Shown: one piece after another, positions 8,861 through 11,952 of the stretch
How the letters are laid out: the number at the start of each line of letters is the position of its first letter
How positions within the stretch are numbered: position 1 is the stretch's first letter
From: DASRJX01 sp035649235
GTDB taxonomy: Bacteria > Acidobacteriota > Polarisedimenticolia > Gp22-AA2
Assembly: GCA_035649235.1 (NCBI GenBank)
Contig: DASRJX010000220.1
Span: 1 to 11,952 of the forward strand
Length of the DNA stretch: 11,952 bases
Direction of reading: 5' to 3'
Position numbers and translations under genes: made by a program
Notes under the pieces: generated by a model
What the model was told of the DNA's origin: nothing
Seen by the model: only the letters and a program-made list of their open reading frames with translations
Database searches by the model: none

Positions 8861-10170
8861 GCGCCCTGACTGGCGGGCGACCCGCCCCCCGCCCCGCGCC
8901 GCGCGACCGGGCCGCGGACGGCCTGGCGCCGGCCGGGCCGGCGGCGGTCCCGTTCGACGTGGACCGCATCCGCGAGGACTTCCCGATCCTCCGACAGACC
9001 GTGCGCGGGCGGCCGCTCGCCTACCTCGACAACGCCGCCTCGGCCCAGAAGCCGCGGGCGGTCATCGAGGCCGTGAGCCGCTTCTACACGGACATGAGCA
9101 GCAACGTCCACCGCGGCCTGCACGAGCTGAGCGAGCGCGCTACTGCCGCCTACGAAAAGAGCCGCGCCACGGTGCGCCGGTTCCTGAACGCCGCCGACGA
9201 CCGGGAGATCGTCTTCCTGCGGGGCACGACCGAGGCGATCAACCTGGTCGCGAACACCTGGGGCGTTCAGCACGTCCGCGCGGGGGACGAGATCGTCATC
9301 AGCGAGATGGAGCACCACTCGAACATCGTCCCCTGGCAGCTCCTGTGCGAGCGCCAGGGGGCGCGGCTCCAGATCGCGCCGATCACCGACGCGGGGGATC
9401 TGAGACTGGACGCGCTCGAGCAGCTCCTCAACCCGCGCACGCGTCTCGTGGCGCTGCCGCACGTCTCGAACGCCCTGGGGACCGTGAACCCGGTGCGGCG
9501 GATCGTGGAGATGGCCCACGGCCGCGGGGTCCCGGTCCTGCTGGACGGCGCCCAGGCCGCCCCGCACCTGCCGGTCGACGTCCGGGCGATCGGCTGCGAC
9601 TTCTTCGCCTTCTCCGGCCACAAGCTGTACGGCCCCACCGGCATCGGGGCGCTGTACGCGCGGGCCGCGCTCCTGGAGGAGATGCCGCCGTGGCAGGGTG
9701 GCGGTGACATGATCGCCTCGGTCAGCTTCGAGAAGACGACCTACAACCGCATCCCGTACAAGTTCGAGGCCGGGACGCCCGACATCGCAGGGGCGATCGG
9801 GCTCGGCGCCGCGATCGAATACGTCGAAGGGATCGGCTGGCCGGGGATCGAAGCCCACGAGAAGGACCTTCTGGACCATGGCACCCGGGCGCTCTCCTCC
9901 ATCCCGGGGGTCCGCATCGTCGGCACGGCGCGCGAGAAGGTGAGCGTCCTCTCCTTCGTCGTCGACGGCGTCCATCCACACGATGTCGGCACCATCCTCG
10001 ACGGCCACGGCGTCGCCATCCGGGCCGGGCACCATTGCGCCCAGCCGCTGATGGATCGGCTGGGGGTCCCGGCCACGGCCCGCGCCTCGCTCTCCTTCTA
10101 CAACACGCGCGCCGAGATCGACGCGCTCGAGGAGGGGATCCGGTCCGTGCGGGAGGTCTTCGGATCGTGA
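8857..10170 (+). CDS. sufS: Cysteine desulfurase SufS (group II)
   Basis: SufS is a PLP enzyme that takes sulfur from L-cysteine as a persulfide and hands it to SufU. The 437-residue protein includes LAYLDNAASAQKP (54-66), MEHHSNIVPWQ (151-161) with the PLP-stacking histidine, LLDGAQAAPH (228-237), the PLP-lysine Lys256 in FSGHKLYGPTG, and the active-site Cys394 in RAGHHCAQP. The short loop around Cys394 marks the SufS type rather than IscS. The first 32 residues are Ala/Pro/Arg-rich and precede the usual start of the fold (FDVDRIREDFPIL), making it about 30 residues longer than typical. The ATG at 8857 is nevertheless supported by AGGAGG (8847-8852) and the ATGA overlap with sufD. The stop overlaps the sufU GTG. 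Confidence 0.97.
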   Translation: MSALTGGRPAPRPAPRDRAADGLAPAGPAAVPFDVDRIREDFPILRQTVRGRPLAYLDNAASAQKPRAVIEAVSRFYTDMSSNVHRGLHELSERATAAYEKSRATVRRFLNAADDREIVFLRGTTEAINLVANTWGVQHVRAGDEIVISEMEHHSNIVPWQLLCERQGARLQIAPITDAGDLRLDALEQLLNPRTRLVALPHVSNALGTVNPVRRIVEMAHGRGVPVLLDGAQAAPHLPVDVRAIGCDFFAFSGHKLYGPTGIGALYARAALLEEMPPWQGGGDMIASVSFEKTTYNRIPYKFEAGTPDIAGAIGLGAAIEYVEGIGWPGIEAHEKDLLDHGTRALSSIPGVRIVGTAREKVSVLSFVVDGVHPHDVGTILDGHGVAIRAGHHCAQPLMDRLGVPATARASLSFYNTRAEIDALEEGIRSVREVFGS

Positions 10171-10616
10171 GCGAGTTCCAGGACCTGTACCAGCAGGTCA
10201 TCCTCGACCACAACCAGCGGCCGCGGAACTTCCATGCCCTCGAGGGCAAAGTGCGCCGCTCCGAGGGACACAATCCGCTCTGCGGCGACCGGCTGACTGT
10301 CTATCTGGACGTCCAGGACGGCCAGGTCCGGGACGTGGCGTTCGTCGGGGACGGCTGCGCCATCTCCAAGGCGTCTGCGTCGATGATGACCGAGGCCGTG
10401 AAGGGACGGACCCGGGAGGAGGCGGAGGCGTTGTTCCGCGTCTTCCACGGCCTGCTGACCGGCGACCAGGTGAGCCCTGACGATCCCCGGCTCGGCAAGC
10501 TGGTGGTGTTCGCCGGGGTCCGCGACTACCCGGTCCGGGTCAAGTGCGCCACGCTCGCCTGGCACACGCTGCGCGCCGCGCTCGAGGACCGGAATGACAC
10601 GATCACGACGGAGTGA
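10167..10616 (+). CDS. sufU: SufU-type sulfurtransferase / Fe-S assembly protein
   Basis: SufU accepts sulfur from SufS through a zinc-bound cysteine and replaces SufE in many Gram-positive and related systems. From GTG 10167 the protein is 149 residues. The ligand set is visible: Cys39 and Asp41 in NPLCGDRL, Cys64 in GDGCAISKASASMM, and Cys127 in RVKCATLAWHTL. The segment GDQVSPDDPRLGKL (99-112) is the extra stretch that separates SufU from IscU. IscU's conserved histidine before the last cysteine is Lys126 here, as in SufU. The GTG overlaps the sufS stop (GTGA), and GGGAGG at 10151-10156 is a Shine-Dalgarno about 10 bases upstream. An upstream ATG in this frame at 10035 would add 44 residues encoded by sufS sequence and can be set aside. 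Confidence 0.95.
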   Translation: MSEFQDLYQQVILDHNQRPRNFHALEGKVRRSEGHNPLCGDRLTVYLDVQDGQVRDVAFVGDGCAISKASASMMTEAVKGRTREEAEALFRVFHGLLTGDQVSPDDPRLGKLVVFAGVRDYPVRVKCATLAWHTLRAALEDRNDTITTE

Positions 10617-10621
10617 CGACA

Positions 10622-10984
10622 ATGAGTGACTTCAAGGGCCCGGCGCACGGCCGGCCCAACCTGCACACGGATCCGGTGGAGCGGGAGCTGGAGGAGAAGG
10701 TGATCGAGCAGCTCCGCTCCTGCTACGACCCCGAGATCCCGGTCAACATCTACGAGCTGGGGCTCATCTACGACATCGACGTGGCCGCGCCGGGCAAGGT
10801 GAAGATCGTCATGACGCTCACCTCGCCGATGTGCCCGGTCGCGGGCTCGCTGCCGCCGGACGTGGAGGCGCGAATAGGCGCCATCCCGGGGGTCACCGAG
10901 GCCAAGGTCGAAATCACCTGGGAGCCCCCATGGGGCCCCGACATGATGACCGAAGCGGCCCGCCTGCAGCTCAACATGCTCTGA
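10622..10984 (+). CDS. sufT: SufT / DUF59 (MIP18-like) Fe-S maturation protein
   Basis: SufT proteins help put Fe-S clusters into target proteins and are common as the last gene of suf operons. The 120-residue protein has the DUF59 features DPEIPVNIYELGLIY (36-50), MTLTSPMCPVAG with the conserved Cys71, and a C-terminal WEPPWGPDMM, which is typical of the SufT/PaaD-like branch. There are no transmembrane segments. The ATG at 10622 has GGAG (10610-10613) eight bases upstream. An in-frame GTG at 10613 overlapping the sufU stop lacks a ribosome site and is less likely. The gene lies five bases after sufU, in the same operon. DUF59 proteins also occur in phenylacetate degradation (PaaD), but the suf context decides the call. 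Confidence 0.94.
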   Translation: MSDFKGPAHGRPNLHTDPVERELEEKVIEQLRSCYDPEIPVNIYELGLIYDIDVAAPGKVKIVMTLTSPMCPVAGSLPPDVEARIGAIPGVTEAKVEITWEPPWGPDMMTEAARLQLNML

Positions 10985-10989
10985 GCCGC

Positions 10990-11019
10990 CCGTGCGGTCG
11001 CCTTGGAGCGCCCGCACGG
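10990..11019 (+). terminator. GC-rich hairpin after the suf operon, possible terminator
   Basis: CCGTGCGG (10990-10997) pairs with CCGCACGG (11012-11019). Inside, after one T/C mismatch, CGC pairs with GCG around a six-base loop, CTTGGA. The hairpin begins six bases after the sufT stop. There is no run of T after it (CCCCCGCACCCC follows), so it is not a classic intrinsic terminator. It may assist Rho-dependent termination or protect the 3' end of the suf mRNA. Confidence 0.5.
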
Positions 11020-11046
11020 CCCCCGCACCCCGCATCCTTAATTAAG

Positions 11047-11075
11047 TTGACTCGGAAGCCCCCCAGGCGTACATA
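11047..11075 (+). promoter_or_regulatory. Possible promoter of the M23-like gene
   Basis: TTGACT (11047-11052) is a five-of-six -35 match, and TACATA (11070-11075) stands 17 bases further, a weak -10 box. An AT-rich patch (TTAATTAA, 11038-11045), rare in this GC-rich window, lies just upstream and could act as an UP element. The spacing and position before the ATG at 11109 support it; the weak -10 box leaves it tentative. Confidence 0.45.
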
Positions 11076-11108
11076 GACGTCAAATCCAACGTGGGGAAGG
11101 CTCGAACC

Positions 11109-11952
11109 ATGCGAAAGCACCTCACCCTCGCGCTTTATGCCGGCATCGCCTTGACCTTTTTCTCCTCGGGCTTGAACGTCGCCATGGGCCCCCAGGAGGG
11201 GCTCCGGACGGCTCATCAGAGCCGCCGTGGCGCACGCCCCCAGGAGACGCCGTACATGTCGGCCATTCTGGGCCCCATGCCGCAGCTCGATCCCATCGCC
11301 CGGTTCATCGCTCCCATCGATCCGTGGGAGCCAGGGGGCCCCGGGTGGGGCGTGGAAGCGCTCGACGAGGACGGGGTCCCATTCTGCGTGACGAACCAGC
11401 CTCCGGCCACGTCCTGCGACCCCGAGGGTCCGCGGGCCTTCCTGCACGCGGGATTCGATGCGCAGCCCGCGGCCGACAGAGTGGTGCGCGCCAGCGCGGC
11501 AGGGCGCGTCGTCGTGGCGGCGCGCACGTCGGCGCCGGTGACCGGGCGCAGTCCGGGAGAAGGGGGGGGCATGGTCGTGCTGGAGCACGATGTCGATGGC
11601 GATCCCTCCACACTCGACGATCGCGTCCTGACGGTCTACAGCCATGTCGATCCGCAAGTCACCACCGGTGCTATCGTCGGGCAGGGCGACGCGATCGCCC
11701 TCACCTCGACGGTGGGCGGCAGCCATCTCCATTTCGCCGTGCGCCGCGCGCCGTTCGACCCCGCCGATATCGACGTATTTAGGACGCTCCTTCCACCCGA
11801 GGGGACCAGCCAGTGCGTCGGGTGTTCCAGCAGGCCCCTGCCGGTGCCGGCGTTCCCCGATCGCTGGGAGGACCCGGACCAGCTCCTGCGTGCCCCAAGC
11901 TCCTGGCTGGCCATCTACGGCCGCGGGGAGGACGCAGCGAACGACATCATCG
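11109..11952 (+). CDS. Exported protein with M23/LytM peptidase-like domain, 3' end cut by window edge
   Basis: The frame is open for 281 codons to the right edge. Residues 1-25 (MRKHLTLALYAGIALTFFSS and what follows) look like a signal peptide with two basic residues and a hydrophobic core; the site after NVA is possible. A Pro-rich, poorly conserved linker follows to about residue 105. The domain at about 110-225 carries all the zinc-site elements of the M23/LytM fold: HAGFD (His113, Asp117), YSHVD with His179, and SHLHF with His206 and His208. M23 enzymes cut peptide cross-links of the cell wall, or regulate other wall hydrolases when inactive. Here the metal ligands are intact, so activity is plausible. 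Four cysteines (93, 103, 236, 239) may form disulfides outside the cell. The ATG has GGGGAAGG (11093-11100) as ribosome site. It is unrelated in function to the suf genes and has its own upstream region. Confidence 0.82.
   Translation, partial: MRKHLTLALYAGIALTFFSSGLNVAMGPQEGLRTAHQSRRGARPQETPYMSAILGPMPQLDPIARFIAPIDPWEPGGPGWGVEALDEDGVPFCVTNQPPATSCDPEGPRAFLHAGFDAQPAADRVVRASAAGRVVVAARTSAPVTGRSPGEGGGMVVLEHDVDGDPSTLDDRVLTVYSHVDPQVTTGAIVGQGDAIALTSTVGGSHLHFAVRRAPFDPADIDVFRTLLPPEGTSQCVGCSSRPLPVPAFPDRWEDPDQLLRAPSSWLAIYGRGEDAANDII

Noticed and set aside
10613..10621. GTG start for sufT overlapping the sufU stop
   Set aside because: No ribosome site lies upstream of it; the ATG at 10622 has GGAG at eight bases.
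11038..11045. TTAATTAA as an attachment or integration site
   Set aside because: It is a single short AT palindrome with no direct repeat, integrase or tRNA nearby; it more likely belongs to the promoter region.

Overview
The window is strongly GC-rich, with codon third positions mostly G or C, and is almost completely coding. It reads as the chromosome of a high-GC, probably diderm bacterium. The combination of an Rrf2-headed sufBCDSUT operon, an oxygen-dependent hemE-hemH-hemG cluster and a secreted DUF4198 protein would fit Acidobacteriota or a similar deep-branching lineage. That placement is inference; nothing here fixes the phylum. I see no tRNA, rRNA, CRISPR array, transposase or integrase.

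Layout. Minus strand, read from about 4723 leftwards: hemE (uroporphyrinogen decarboxylase), hemH (ferrochelatase), hemG (HemY-type porphyrinogen oxidase), a secreted DUF4198/COG5266-like protein, and rpiB (cut by the left edge). Each junction is a 1- or 4-base stop/start overlap (TGATG or ATGA), so the five genes look like one translationally coupled operon. Plus strand, from 4797: an Rrf2-family regulator with three candidate Fe-S ligand cysteines, then sufB, sufC, sufD, sufS, sufU and sufT, again overlapping or a few bases apart, ending at 10984. A GC-rich hairpin follows at 10990-11019. A separate plus-strand gene starts at 11109 and runs off the right edge; it encodes an exported protein with a complete M23/LytM zinc-site signature.

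How the genes fit together. The two operons diverge from a 73-bp gap (4724-4796). The gap carries a near-consensus sigma70 promoter facing the suf side (TTGACA, 17 bp, TAGAAT) and a 10-bp palindrome over its -35 box. SufS takes sulfur from cysteine, SufU accepts it with zinc-dependent chemistry, SufBCD builds the cluster, and SufT helps maturation. The Rrf2 protein is the obvious candidate sensor of cluster status. Heme synthesis, the other large iron consumer, starts from the same gap, so the locus may coordinate iron use between Fe-S clusters and heme.

Most gene calls are secure because signature motifs are visible. The less certain points are regulation, the porphyrin route (coproporphyrin- or protoporphyrin-dependent), the role of the DUF4198 protein, and the substrate of the M23-like protein. 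Two genes start at GTG codons (sufB at 5285, sufU at 10167), chosen from Shine-Dalgarno position and stop/start overlap. I found no wholly new system; the most interesting points are the shared heme/Fe-S control region and the DUF4198 protein inside the heme operon.
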